64,000 bases of DNA from Pseudonocardia sp. DSM 110487 (GTDB taxonomy: Bacteria; Actinomycetota; Actinomycetes; Mycobacteriales; Pseudonocardiaceae). Below are positions 6,655-14,835 of this stretch, in pieces. The position numbers and the translations under genes are program-made. Position 1 is the first letter of the stretch; the number at the start of each line of letters is the position of its first letter. The stretch covers positions 8,618,001 to 8,682,000 of the forward strand of contig NZ_CP080521.1 of the NCBI RefSeq assembly GCF_019468565.1. Direction: 5' to 3'. Below the pieces are notes generated by a model. The model was not told the origin of the DNA. It did not search any database and saw only the letters and a list, made by a program, of their open reading frames with translations.

Positions 6655-7914
6655 ATGCGAGTGCTGATGATCTCGTGGGAGTACCCGCCGGTCGTGGTCG
6701 GTGGCCTCGGGCGGCACGTGCACGCCCTCGCCACCGAGCTGGTCACCGCCGGGCACGAGGTCGTCGTGCTCTCCCGCCAGCCCGCGGGGAGCGACGCAAC
6801 GACTCACCAGACCGACGACGAGGTGCTGGACGGCGTGCGGGTGCTGCGCGTCGCCGAGGACCCGCTGCACCTGGAGTTCGACCGCGACCTGGTGGCCTGG
6901 ACGCTCGCGATGGGGCACGCGATGCTGCGTGCCGCCCTGACCCGGCTGATCGCGTCATGGCGTCCGGACGTGGTGCACGCCCACGACTGGCTCGTGGCGC
7001 ACCCGGCCATCGCGCTGGCCGACGTGCTCGAGGTCCCGCTCGTCGCAACGATCCACGCCACCGAGGCAGGCCGTTACTCCGGCTGGCTCTCGTCGCCGCT
7101 GTCCCGGCAGGTGCACTCCGCCGAGTGGTGGCTCGCGCAGCGCGCCGACAGCTTGATCACCTGCTCCGCCGCGATGCGCGCAGAGGTGGCCGAGCTGTTC
7201 GACGTCGATCCCGATCCGATCGTGGTGCTGCACAACGGCATCGCGCCGCGACGCTGGCGGGCGAACGCGGCGCGGGTGCGCGCAGTACGGGAGTGCTACG
7301 CCCCCGGCGATGCGCCGGTGCTGCTGTACTTCGGCCGGCTGGAGTTCGAGAAGGGCGTGCACGACCTGATCGCGGCGCTGCCCCGGATCCGCCGTGCCCA
7401 CCGGGGCACCCGGCTGCTGGTTGCGGGCACCGGCACCGCGCACGACCAGCTCGTGGCCGCCGTGGAGACGCACCGGGTGCGCCGCAGCGTCACGTTCACG
7501 GGCCACCTGCCCGACGCCGACCTCGCCGCCCTGCTCCGTGCGGTCGATGCCGTGGTGCTCCCGAGCCGCTACGAGCCGTTCGGGATCGTCGCGCTGGAGG
7601 CTGCCGCGGCGGGCGCGCCGCTCGTGGCATCGACAGCGGGCGGGCTCGGCGAGGTGGTGGTCGACGGGGAGACCGGGGTGTCGTTCGCGCCAGGGGACGT
7701 GGCGGGGCTGGCCACTGCCGTGGGCGCGGTGCTCGCGAATCCGGCCGCGGCTGCTCGGAGGGCCCGCGCCGCACGAAAGCGTTTGGGGAGCACGTTCGAA
7801 TGGAGCCGGATCGCCGCCGACACCGCATCGGTGTACGCGGCGGCGACCCGCAGCGGCGCGGCCGAGCTCGGCCGTCCGAAGATCCCTACGGGGAACGTGT
7901 TCGGGCGGGAGTAG
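6655..7914 (+). CDS. GT4 alpha-1,4-glucosyltransferase, Rv3032-like
   Basis: 419 residues. The GT-B fold opens with MRVLMISWEYPPVVVGGLGR, the nucleotide-sugar glycogen-synthase-like P-loop, and includes VVHAHDWLVAHPAIAL, LLYFGRLEFEKGVHDLI and the catalytic/UDP- or ADP-binding EX7E block VVLPSRYEPFGIVALEAAAAG. Rv3032 in mycobacteria elongates glucan chains for methylglucose lipopolysaccharide and contributes to glycogen. The upstream GH57 enzyme would branch its product. The donor (ADP- or UDP-glucose) cannot be decided from sequence. Confidence 0.9.
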   Translation: MRVLMISWEYPPVVVGGLGRHVHALATELVTAGHEVVVLSRQPAGSDATTHQTDDEVLDGVRVLRVAEDPLHLEFDRDLVAWTLAMGHAMLRAALTRLIASWRPDVVHAHDWLVAHPAIALADVLEVPLVATIHATEAGRYSGWLSSPLSRQVHSAEWWLAQRADSLITCSAAMRAEVAELFDVDPDPIVVLHNGIAPRRWRANAARVRAVRECYAPGDAPVLLYFGRLEFEKGVHDLIAALPRIRRAHRGTRLLVAGTGTAHDQLVAAVETHRVRRSVTFTGHLPDADLAALLRAVDAVVLPSRYEPFGIVALEAAAAGAPLVASTAGGLGEVVVDGETGVSFAPGDVAGLATAVGAVLANPAAAARRARAARKRLGSTFEWSRIAADTASVYAAATRSGAAELGRPKIPTGNVFGRE

Positions 7915-7915
7915 C

Positions 7916-8074
7916 TCAGGCGGCGTCGCTGCGCAGCACGTCGAGCGCTGCGTCGGGGTACTCGCTGGCGAGCTGCTCCACGAGATCGTCGCGGTTCTCG
8001 CCGACCGCCGCATTCACCGCGAAGGTGTACTCCTCCTCGAGTGCCTGCAGACGGCGGACGGTGGCGTCCTTCAT
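7916..8074 (-). CDS. Small conserved protein, 52 aa
   Basis: The ATG at 8072-8074 is chosen over longer starts because an AGAGGAAG ribosome binding site stands at the right distance before it. The protein, MKDATVRRLQALEEEYTFAV..., is acidic and helical, with ENRDDLVEQLASEYPDAALDVL. A small conserved gene (Rv3032A) occupies the same place beside Rv3032 in M. tuberculosis, as far as I recall. It converges on the GT4 gene with 1 nt between the stops. Function unknown. Confidence 0.75.
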   Translation of the reverse strand: MKDATVRRLQALEEEYTFAVNAAVGENRDDLVEQLASEYPDAALDVLRSDAA

Positions 8075-8172
8075 GGTCGGAACGCTTCCTCTCGGAACGG
8101 GTTGTGATTCCACCGTGACCAACGGAGGAAACCCCGGCTTCGTTCCCAGAAGAGATCTCAGCATGCCGGAGG

Positions 8173-8931
8173 TCACATCGATTCAGACTCCATGAGCCTC
8201 GCCTCGACGGCCGCGGCGGACTTCCGCGCGATGTCGGCGAGCGCGGCGCGCCGCTGCGACGCGGCCTCGTAGTCGGCCTTCCGGTCGCGCACCACGCGGG
8301 CGGGCGCCCCTACCGCGATCGAGTATTCCGGCACGTCGCCCCGTACGACGGCATGCGCGCCGAGCACGCAACCGGAGCCGACGCGGGAGCCGCGCAGCAC
8401 CGTCGACTTGACCCCGAGCCAGCAGTCCGGCCCGATCCGCACCGGCGTCTTGACGATGCCCTGGTCCTTGATCGGGAGGTGGACGTCCTCCGTGCGGTGG
8501 TCGAAGTCGGTGACGTACACCCAGTCGGCGACGATCGTGGCGGCGCCGATCTCTACGTCGAGGTAGCAGTTGATCGTGTTCTCCCGCCCGAGCACGACCT
8601 TGTCGCCGATGCGCAGCGAACCCTCGTGGCACCGGATCGCGTTGCCGTCCCCGATGTGCACCCACCGGCCGATCTCCAGCCGCCCGTAGCCGGGACGCGC
8701 GTGCAGCTCCACGCGCCTGCCGAGGAAGACCATGCCGCGTAGCACCACGTGCGGGTTGGCGATGCGGAACCGCAGCAGTCGCCAGTAGCGCACCAGGTAC
8801 CAGGGTGTGTAGGCGCGGTGGCGCAGCATCCAGCGCAGGGACGCGAGCGTGAGGAAGCGGGCCTGCCGCGGATCGCGCCGACCCGCGCGGCTCCACCTGT
8901 GACGCATCGGCGCGCCCCACATGCTCGTCAT
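8173..8931 (-). CDS. Left-handed beta-helix acyltransferase, Rv3034c-like
   Basis: 252 residues. After a basic N-terminal helix region, residues about 60-210 show hexapeptide repeats (IGRWVHIGDGNAIRC, LRIGDKVVLGRENTI, PVRIGPDCWLGVKSTVL, RVGSGCVLGAHAVV) and end in SIAVGAPARVVRDR, the standard signature of CoA-dependent acyl- and acetyltransferases of the maltose/galactoside acetyltransferase type. It lies where M. tuberculosis has Rv3034c, a putative transferase near the methylglucose polysaccharide genes, so acylation of that polymer is a plausible role. The first ATG is used; the sixth-codon region contains another Met, so the start is not fixed. Confidence 0.85.
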   Translation of the reverse strand: MTSMWGAPMRHRWSRAGRRDPRQARFLTLASLRWMLRHRAYTPWYLVRYWRLLRFRIANPHVVLRGMVFLGRRVELHARPGYGRLEIGRWVHIGDGNAIRCHEGSLRIGDKVVLGRENTINCYLDVEIGAATIVADWVYVTDFDHRTEDVHLPIKDQGIVKTPVRIGPDCWLGVKSTVLRGSRVGSGCVLGAHAVVRGDVPEYSIAVGAPARVVRDRKADYEAASQRRAALADIARKSAAAVEARLMESESM

Positions 8932-8998
8932 GGGGGGACCTTATGACGTGGGTCGGAGCGGCTTGCGTCAGCGGCACTGATCGGCGAACGTCTTCGCC

Positions 8999-9835
8999 GT
9001 GTCCCGGATCGCCGTGATCGGCAGCGTCAACCTCGACCTCGTCGCCAGGGTGCCACGCCTGCCCGAACCCGGCGAGACGCTCGCCGCGAGCGGGCTGCGG
9101 CGCGTGCCCGGTGGGAAGGGCGCCAACCAGGCGCTGGCCGCGCGGCGCCTCGGCGCCGACGTCACGATGGTGGCCGCGGTGGGCGCCGACGCGGCCGCCG
9201 ACGAGGCGCTCGCCCTGCTCGCCGCGGACGGGGTGCGGCTCGACCGCCTGCGCCGCGAACCGGACGAGCCCACCGGGCATGCGCTGATCACGGTGGACGA
9301 CGCCGGTGAGACCACGATCGTCGTGATCGCGGGCGCCAACGCCACGCTGTCCGTGACCCCCGATGACGTACGCGACGCCGACGCCGTGCTCACCGTCCTC
9401 GAGATCCCCGACGCCACCGTGACGGACACGGTGCGGCTCGCCACGGGCATGGTCGTGCTCAACGCGGCGCCCGCACGCCCGCTGGACCCCGAGCTGATCC
9501 GCCGCGTCGACCTCATGGTGGTCAACTCCGCGGAGTACGCCGCGATCGACGGGCTCGACGCCGCCGGCGCCGTCGCCGTGACGTACGGCGGCAAGGGCGC
9601 GGTGCTGCGGCGCGGGGGGCGCGAGGTGGCCCGCGCCGAGCCGCCGCCCGTCACCGTGGTGGACGGCACAGCCGCGGGCGACACGTTCACCGCAGCCCTC
9701 ACCGTCGCGCTGCTCGACGGCGCATCCGACGAGGAGGCGCTGCGCAGGGCCTGCGCCGCGGGGGCGCTGGCCGTCACGAAGGCGGGCGCGCAGCCGTCGC
9801 TGCCCACCGCGGCCGAACTGGAGGCCGTCCTGTGA
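8999..9835 (+). CDS. rbsK: Ribokinase, PfkB family
   Basis: 278 residues from GTG 8999. Family motifs: VIGSVNLDLVARV at the N terminus, the substrate loop RVPGGKGANQALAARRLGA (PfkB signature 1) and the anion-hole/catalytic motif VVDGTAAGDTFTAALTVALL with the catalytic Asp (signature 2). It phosphorylates ribose to ribose-5-phosphate using ATP. The GTGA overlap with the nucleoside hydrolase downstream shows an operon for nucleoside salvage: the hydrolase releases ribose and RbsK captures it. Confidence 0.92.
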   Translation: MSRIAVIGSVNLDLVARVPRLPEPGETLAASGLRRVPGGKGANQALAARRLGADVTMVAAVGADAAADEALALLAADGVRLDRLRREPDEPTGHALITVDDAGETTIVVIAGANATLSVTPDDVRDADAVLTVLEIPDATVTDTVRLATGMVVLNAAPARPLDPELIRRVDLMVVNSAEYAAIDGLDAAGAVAVTYGGKGAVLRRGGREVARAEPPPVTVVDGTAAGDTFTAALTVALLDGASDEEALRRACAAGALAVTKAGAQPSLPTAAELEAVL

Positions 9836-10770
9836 GCGGGGTGAGCACCCCCATCGTGATCGACACCGATCCCGGTGTCGACGACGCCGTGGCGATCATG
9901 CTCGCGCTCGCGTCGCCCGAGGTGGAGCTGAAGGCGATCACCACCGTCTTCGGCAACGTCGCGCTGGACGCCACCACGGCGAACGCGGGGCGCCTCCTCG
10001 CGCTCTGCGATCGTGCCGACATCCCGATCGGGGTGGGCGCCGCGCGGCCGCTCGTCCACCCGCAGCGGGAGCGAGCGGCGCAATGGCACGGCAACGACGG
10101 GCTCGGCGGGCGCGCGGCCGCGCTGCCCTCTCCGGCGACACCGGACGCACGCACCGCGATCGAGCTGCTCACCGACGTGCTGCGGGCCTCGGACCGGCCG
10201 GTGACGCTCGTACCGGTTGGGCCGCTGACGAACATCGCGCTCCTGCTCGCCGTCCAGCCGGAGCTGGCTCCGAGGATCGAGCGGATCGTGTGGATGGGCG
10301 GCTCGTTGGGAGCCGGCAACACCACAGGCGTGGCCGAGTTCAACGCGTACAGCGACCCGGAGGCCGCGCACCGGGTGCTGACCCAGGGCGAGGTGCCGGT
10401 CACGATGGTGCCGCTGGACCTCACGCTGCGCTGCCCCGCCGGCCCGGAGTGGATCGAGGCGCTCGCCGGCGCCGGGCCCCGGTGTGCCGCGCTCGCCGAA
10501 GTCATCACGCACTACCGGGCGGCTTTCCGCACCCAGTACGGCATCGACGCGGTGGCCGTCCACGACGCTGTGGCCGTGCTGGAGGCCGTGCTGCCGGGCA
10601 CGCTGCGGACGACCCCGAAGCCGGTCGCGGTTGCCTGCGACCTCGGCCCGGCCCGGGGCGCGACCGTCGGGATGCCCGAGGGCTCCGGCCCTCCGGTGCG
10701 GGTGGCGCTGGACGCCGACACCGACAAGGTGCTCACGGAGATCCTGGAGCGCCTGCGCCGCCTCGGCTGA
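9832..10770 (+). CDS. Nucleoside hydrolase
   Basis: 312 residues, GTG start overlapping the rbsK stop by four bases. The calcium-binding N-terminal motif IVIDTDPGVDDAVAIMLAL is the IUNH family signature; VPVGPLTNIALLL, the FNAYSDPEAAHRVL ribose-binding segment and the late VHDAVAVLEAV acid/calcium motif are all in place. These enzymes cleave the N-glycosidic bond of purine or pyrimidine ribonucleosides. Specificity (pyrimidine versus inosine-uridine) is not clear. A long hairpin follows the stop. Confidence 0.92.
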   Translation: MSGVSTPIVIDTDPGVDDAVAIMLALASPEVELKAITTVFGNVALDATTANAGRLLALCDRADIPIGVGAARPLVHPQRERAAQWHGNDGLGGRAAALPSPATPDARTAIELLTDVLRASDRPVTLVPVGPLTNIALLLAVQPELAPRIERIVWMGGSLGAGNTTGVAEFNAYSDPEAAHRVLTQGEVPVTMVPLDLTLRCPAGPEWIEALAGAGPRCAALAEVITHYRAAFRTQYGIDAVAVHDAVAVLEAVLPGTLRTTPKPVAVACDLGPARGATVGMPEGSGPPVRVALDADTDKVLTEILERLRRLG

Positions 10771-10781
10771 CTCCGTCAGGG

Positions 10782-10825
10782 TCGTGAGTGGATACGCGCG
10801 CCATAGCTCGCGTATCCACTCACGA
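10782..10825. terminator. 17-bp hairpin between convergent genes
   Basis: tcgtgagtggatacgcg (10782-10798) and its exact complement (10809-10825) flank a 10-nt loop. It lies 12 nt after the nucleoside hydrolase stop and 1 nt before the opposing LuxR stop, so it can end transcription from both sides. There is no U-tract. Confidence 0.7.
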
Positions 10826-10826
10826 G

Positions 10827-11447
10827 TCAAGCGAGGCCGTGTTCGATCGCATAGCGGACCAGGGCCGCCCTGCTGTGCAGGTGCAGCTTGCGCAGCACGT
10901 TCTGCACGTGGTTCTCGACCGTGCGCGGGGAGAGCACGAGGCGGGTGGCGATCTGGCGCGCGGTGAGCCCGTCCACCACGAGCCGCACCACGTCGGACTC
11001 CCGCTCGGTGAGCTGGCGCTCCCGTTCGGCGGCGGGCCGGCCGAACTCCTCGAGCAGGACGTCGGCGAGGCCGGGGCTGAACACCACCTCGCCCGCGGCG
11101 GTGCGGCGGACCGCGCCCGCGAGCTCGGTGGGCGCGACCGGCCCCGCGAGGTGGCTGGTGGCGCCCGCGCGCACGGCGGCGAGCGCGACGGCGTGGTCGG
11201 ACTCGGCGGAGAGCGTGAGCAGCGGCACCTGCGGCACCGCGGCGGCGAGCTCTGCGACGGTGCTGAGCGTGGCGGGGCCACCGTCGAGCTCGATGACGAT
11301 GACCTGCGGGCGGCGCTCCGCGACGAGCGGCAGCGCACCGGACGGATCGGTGCCAGCCACGACGACCCCGCCGCGCTCCAGCACCGCCGCGACGTCCGGG
11401 ACGGCGCGCGTCGTGGTGACGAGCACGGCGGAAGCCTGAGCGTTCAT
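10827..11447 (-). CDS. LuxR regulator with degenerate receiver domain
   Basis: 206 residues from ATG 11445-11447. The C-terminal third is a good LuxR/NarL helix-turn-helix: LTERESDVVRLVVDGLTARQ, SPRTVENHVQNVLRKLHLHS. The N-terminal region follows the receiver fold (VLVTTTRAVPDVAAVL, IVIELDGG, PLLTLSAESD, AVRAGATSHLAGPV) but lacks the acidic pair after beta-1, the canonical phospho-Asp context and the Lys after beta-5, all present in the adjacent regulator. It is therefore probably phosphorylation-independent. It follows the kinase/regulator pair by 117 nt on the same strand and likely arose by duplication of that regulator. Confidence 0.85.
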   Translation of the reverse strand: MNAQASAVLVTTTRAVPDVAAVLERGGVVVAGTDPSGALPLVAERRPQVIVIELDGGPATLSTVAELAAAVPQVPLLTLSAESDHAVALAAVRAGATSHLAGPVAPTELAGAVRRTAAGEVVFSPGLADVLLEEFGRPAAERERQLTERESDVVRLVVDGLTARQIATRLVLSPRTVENHVQNVLRKLHLHSRAALVRYAIEHGLA

Positions 11448-11563
11448 CCGGCCGACGCCGCCCACCGCCGCACGATCATGTCCGGATCCTCCCAAAGTGG
11501 GACGCTCCGCGGAGCCGGTTCCGATGTGATCACCCGTACGGCGCACACGGTCACCGGCAGTGC

Positions 11564-12217
11564 TCACTCCTCGACGAGGCCCCTCTCGATCGCGTACCGG
11601 GCCAGCTGCACGCGGTTGTGCAGCTGGAGTTTGCGCAGCGTGCTCTGCACGTGGGTCTCGACGGTGCGGTGCGAGACACCGAGCCGTTCACCGATCTGCC
11701 GCGCCGTGAGACCCTTTGCGACCAGGCGTAACACGTCGGTCTCGCGCTCCGTGAGCGCGGGGACCGCGGGATCGGACCGCTCCGTGCCCGCGAGCCTGCG
11801 GTACTCCCCCAGCACCAGGCCTGCGAGGCCGGGTGTGAACACCGGGAATCCGTCCGCGGTGCGCTGCACGGCGGCGAGGAGCTCCTCGGCGCTTGCGGAC
11901 TTCACGAGGTAGCCGGCCGCACCCGCCTTGACCGCCTCGAGGACGTCGGTGTGCTCACCGCTCGCCGAGAGCACGAGGATCCGGGTGTCGGGCAGGGAGT
12001 CGAGGATCCCCTCGATCGCCTGCACCCCGGACTTCTCGCCGAGGTTGAGGTCCATCAGCACGACGCGCGGCCGCACCGCTCTGGCGATCCGGACGGCGGC
12101 GTCCGCGTCCGGGGCGGTGGCCACCACGTCGAGGCCGCGCTCGGCGAGGTCGCGGGCAACGCCCTCCCGCCAGATCGGGTGGTCGTCGACCACCATCACC
12201 GTGATCCCGTCCGTCAC
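11564..12217 (-). CDS. NarL/LuxR response regulator
   Basis: 217 residues from GTG 12215-12217, overlapping the kinase stop as GTGA. The receiver is canonical: VMVVDDHPIWREG (acidic pair), VVLMDLNLGEKSG (phospho-Asp), ILVLSASGEH (Ser switch) and GAAGYLVKSAS (Lys). The C-terminal domain PALTERETDVLRLVAKGLTA with SHRTVETHVQSTLRKLQ is a NarL-type DNA-binding helix-turn-helix. It is the cognate partner of the sensor kinase encoded immediately upstream. Confidence 0.94.
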   Translation of the reverse strand: MTDGITVMVVDDHPIWREGVARDLAERGLDVVATAPDADAAVRIARAVRPRVVLMDLNLGEKSGVQAIEGILDSLPDTRILVLSASGEHTDVLEAVKAGAAGYLVKSASAEELLAAVQRTADGFPVFTPGLAGLVLGEYRRLAGTERSDPAVPALTERETDVLRLVAKGLTARQIGERLGVSHRTVETHVQSTLRKLQLHNRVQLARYAIERGLVEE

Positions 12218-13356
12218 GCCCCGTCCTTCCGCGCCATCTCGACGATCCACTCCGTGCCACCCGGCCCGGTGTCGCAGGTGATGGTGCCACCCAGGTCCTG
12301 CACCCGACCCCGCATCGAACGGGCCACCCCGAGCCGGCCCTCCGCCTCCGCGGCGGCGAGCCGGCCTTCGGGGATGCCATGCCCCTCGTCCCGGACGCTG
12401 ATCTCCACGCCGGTCCCGACGTCCTCCAGCAGCACCCATGCCGGCGCGTCCGGGCCGACGTGCAGCGCGACGTTCGCCAGCGCCGCGCCCACGACGGCCA
12501 CCAGCTCGTCGACGGTGTGGGCCGGCAGCTCGACGGGGTGTGCCGGCGTCGACACCGTGACGCGGGAGGACGCGAGCACGCGCAGCGCGGCCGCGAGGTC
12601 GCGCCGTCCGCGCTCGTCGACGGGCGCCGTCCCGGTGGTGAGCAGCGTGCGCAGCGCGACCTCCTGCTCCCCGGCCAGCGCGCCGAGCTCGCCCGCCGAT
12701 CCGCCGAGCTCCGCGCCGCGCCGCCGCACGTACCCGAGCACCTGCAGCACCCCGTCGTGCACGGCGCGGGCCAGCCGCTCGCGCTCGGCCATCGCGGCCT
12801 CCGAGGCGACGGCGAGGCGCACGCGCTCGGCGGAGCGGCGCAGCACGGTGGAGGCGAACCCGATGGTCAACCCGGCGAGCGCGAGCAGCTGAATGTCCGG
12901 CAACTCGGCCTCGAGGCGCGCCTGGAACCCCACGAGCGCGGCGCACACGACCGCCGCGCCTGCGATGCCACCCGGGACTCCGTAGGCGATCGCGCAGGCC
13001 AGCACCGCGCCGGACGTCCATATCGAGCCCATCACGGGCGCGTCGGCCGCGAGCTGCGCCGGGGTCTGGACGAGCGGGGTGGCGGCCATGACCGCGAACG
13101 TCACGAGGACGTCGACGCCGGCCACCCACCCGCGGCGGTCCGGGTCCGCCGGGCGGCGCAGGTATGCGTACCCCGAGCCGGCGGTCCACCCGATCATCGC
13201 GACGAGCACGCCGACGGCACCAGCTGGGGAGGCGAAGTCGGCCAGCGACAGGAGCACGCCTGCCGCGACACTCACCAGGGTGAGCACCCGGTAGACGACC
13301 ATCCCCCGCCACAGGGGCTCGAGCGGGTGCTCGACGTCGGCTCGGGGGAAGGTCAC
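12214..13356 (-). CDS. MacS-like sensor histidine kinase
   Basis: 380 residues from GTG 13354-13356. About five transmembrane helices occupy residues 25-185 (YRVLTLVSVAAGVLLSLA, VGVLVAMIGWTAGSGYAYL, VLVTFAVMAATPL, GAVLACAIAYGVPGG, LLALAGLTIGFAS). The HisKA_3 phosphoacceptor is AERERLARAVHDGVLQVLGY, and the ATPase domain has VVGAALANVALHVG (N box), ISVRDEGHGIP (G1) and EGRLGVARSMRGRV (G2). This matches the DesK/NarX type and the actinobacterial MacS group. The short extracytoplasmic loops suggest a membrane-borne signal. It is the first gene of a kinase, regulator, pseudo-regulator series. Confidence 0.9.
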   Translation of the reverse strand: MTFPRADVEHPLEPLWRGMVVYRVLTLVSVAAGVLLSLADFASPAGAVGVLVAMIGWTAGSGYAYLRRPADPDRRGWVAGVDVLVTFAVMAATPLVQTPAQLAADAPVMGSIWTSGAVLACAIAYGVPGGIAGAAVVCAALVGFQARLEAELPDIQLLALAGLTIGFASTVLRRSAERVRLAVASEAAMAERERLARAVHDGVLQVLGYVRRRGAELGGSAGELGALAGEQEVALRTLLTTGTAPVDERGRRDLAAALRVLASSRVTVSTPAHPVELPAHTVDELVAVVGAALANVALHVGPDAPAWVLLEDVGTGVEISVRDEGHGIPEGRLAAAEAEGRLGVARSMRGRVQDLGGTITCDTGPGGTEWIVEMARKDGA

Positions 13357-13427
13357 CGGGTCAGTGTCCCGGGGCCTGTCGGGCCCGCCATCCGCAGGAC
13401 TACGCAGTCTTGATCGCGCAGTCTCGG

Positions 13428-14387
13428 TTACGCAGGCTTCGTCCCGCTGACCAGCGCGTTGTAGAACCAGCCGCGCGGCACGACCCGCGCGAGTACGTTG
13501 GCGTCCAGCCAGGACAGCCGCTGCCATGACGTGTAGGCGAACATCGCCCACCCCCACCCGAGCTTCCCCGGCGGCACCGCGGCCTCGAACGTGCGCACCG
13601 GCCAGCCGAGCATCGCCGCGGTGAACTCCTCGGTGACCACCCGTGCGTCCGGTGCACCCGCCCGGCGCGCGGTGGCCTCCAGCTCGGCCGGGTCGAACAC
13701 GTGGATGTCGACCATCGCCTCCAGCGCCGCGGCCCGGGACGACTCGTCGAGCTCCTCCTGCGGCCGCCGCCAACCCCGCAGCGGCTGCAGCCGGGTGATC
13801 GTCGTGACGGCCTTCCAGGTCAGCGAGCCGAGGCGCCGGGCGTACCGGTCGCCGATCCGCGTCGGCTCGCCCGCGAACACGAACCGCCCGCCCGGCTTGA
13901 GGACGCGCAGCACCTCCCGCAGCGCCAGCTCCACGTCCGGGATGTGGTGCAGCACGGCGTGCCCGACCACGAGGTCGAAGGTCTCGTCGTCGTACGGGAT
14001 GCGCTCGGCGTCGGCCACCCGGCCGTCGACGTCGAGTCCGAGGTGCTCCGCGTTGCGCAGGGCAGCCTGCACCATGCCCGGCGAGAGGTCGGTGACGGAG
14101 CCACGCGTGGCCACGCCCGCCTGCATGAGGTTGAGCAGGAAGAAACCGGTGCCGCAGCCCAGCTCCAGCGCCCGCTCGTACGGCCGGCCTGCCTCACCCG
14201 CCGCGTAGCGGAAGCGGTCGGCTGCGTAGGTGATGCAGCGCTCGTCGTAGGAGATCGACCACTTCTCGTCGTAGGTGCCGGCCTCCCAGTCGTGGTAGAG
14301 CACGTTGGCCAGCTTCCGGTCGTGCTGCGCCGCCGCCACCTGCTCGGCGGTGGCGTGCGGGTTCGGTGCCGGGTCTGACGTACTCAT
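13428..14387 (-). CDS. Class I SAM methyltransferase (Methyltransf_11 type)
   Basis: 319 residues from ATG 14385-14387, a start supported by TAATGT 8 nt upstream. SAM motifs are ALELGCGTGFFLLNLMQAG, VTDLSPGMVQAALRNA, the ERIPYDDETFDLVVGHAVLH block and VLRVLKPGGRFVFAGEP. The C-terminal 130 residues include SRAAALEAMVDIHVFDPAEL and WAMFAYTSWQRLSWLD and are not assigned to a known substrate-binding domain. A similar long methyltransferase type is common in actinomycetes; the substrate is unknown. Confidence 0.85.
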   Translation of the reverse strand: MSTSDPAPNPHATAEQVAAAQHDRKLANVLYHDWEAGTYDEKWSISYDERCITYAADRFRYAAGEAGRPYERALELGCGTGFFLLNLMQAGVATRGSVTDLSPGMVQAALRNAEHLGLDVDGRVADAERIPYDDETFDLVVGHAVLHHIPDVELALREVLRVLKPGGRFVFAGEPTRIGDRYARRLGSLTWKAVTTITRLQPLRGWRRPQEELDESSRAAALEAMVDIHVFDPAELEATARRAGAPDARVVTEEFTAAMLGWPVRTFEAAVPPGKLGWGWAMFAYTSWQRLSWLDANVLARVVPRGWFYNALVSGTKPA

Positions 14388-14395
14388 GGGTAGGG

Positions 14396-14414
14396 ACATT
14401 AGTGCCCCTATGAT
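14396..14414. promoter_or_regulatory. Divergent -10 boxes, both leaderless
   Basis: In a 35-bp gap, TAATGT on the minus strand (14396-14401) ends 8 nt before the methyltransferase ATG, and TATGAT on the plus strand (14409-14414) ends 8 nt before the ATG at 14423. The two boxes are 7 nt apart, so the promoters must overlap. Confidence 0.55.
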
Positions 14415-14422
14415 CAGTGGTG

Positions 14423-14764
14423 ATGAGCGAGCGTGTGACGCCTCCCGCCGGGGCATGGGGCGCGAGCGACCAGTCGCTGACGCCGCGTGCGGGGCACGGC
14501 ATCGTCATCGTGGTGTCGATCGCGCTCGCGGCCGCGCTGGTGGCGAGCAGCCAGGCCGCGGGCGGCGCCGGTCTGATCCCGCTGCTCATGCTGCTGCTCA
14601 GCTGCGCCGCGCTCATCGTCCCGGTCGCCGTGATGGCCATGACATGGGCGCACGCCGGTCCCCGGGTGCGCGGGCTGTTCGCAGCGGCCGGTCTCGCCTG
14701 CCTCGTGGTACTCGGGTTCGCCGTGGCCGGCATCGTCGTGGCCGCGCCCACCGTCCTGTCCTGA
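14423..14764 (+). CDS. Small integral membrane protein, 113 aa
   Basis: ATG 14423 is preferred to the two GTG codons just before it because of the TATGAT box 8 nt upstream. After a 30-residue soluble N terminus, three hydrophobic segments follow: IVIVVSIALAAALVASS, GLIPLLMLLLSCAALIVPVA and GLFAAAGLACLVVLGFAVAG. No domain with a known role is recognised. It converges on the enoyl-CoA hydratase operon. Confidence 0.7.
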   Translation: MSERVTPPAGAWGASDQSLTPRAGHGIVIVVSIALAAALVASSQAAGGAGLIPLLMLLLSCAALIVPVAVMAMTWAHAGPRVRGLFAAAGLACLVVLGFAVAGIVVAAPTVLS

Positions 14765-14780
14765 GCGGGCGTCCGGGCCC

Positions 14781-14825
14781 GGGCGAGCGGCTCCCCCGCG
14801 TACCGAGGGATCGTGCCGCTCGCCC
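14781..14825. terminator. Bidirectional terminator hairpin
   Basis: gggcgagcggc (14781-14791) pairs perfectly with gccgctcgccc (14815-14825); the 23-nt loop has its own tccc/ggga pairing. It lies between the convergent membrane-protein and echA stops. Confidence 0.65.
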
Positions 14826-14835
14826 ACACGGGGTG

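Noticed and set aside
4690..6918. 742-codon open frame on the minus strand
   Set aside because: It is antisense to the GH57 and GT4 genes, which carry clear family motifs; long shadow frames are expected at this GC content.
5046..8195. 1049-codon open frame on the plus strand
   Set aside because: It reads the GH57 and GT4 genes in another frame, is rich in Arg/Ala/Gly and has no domain motifs.
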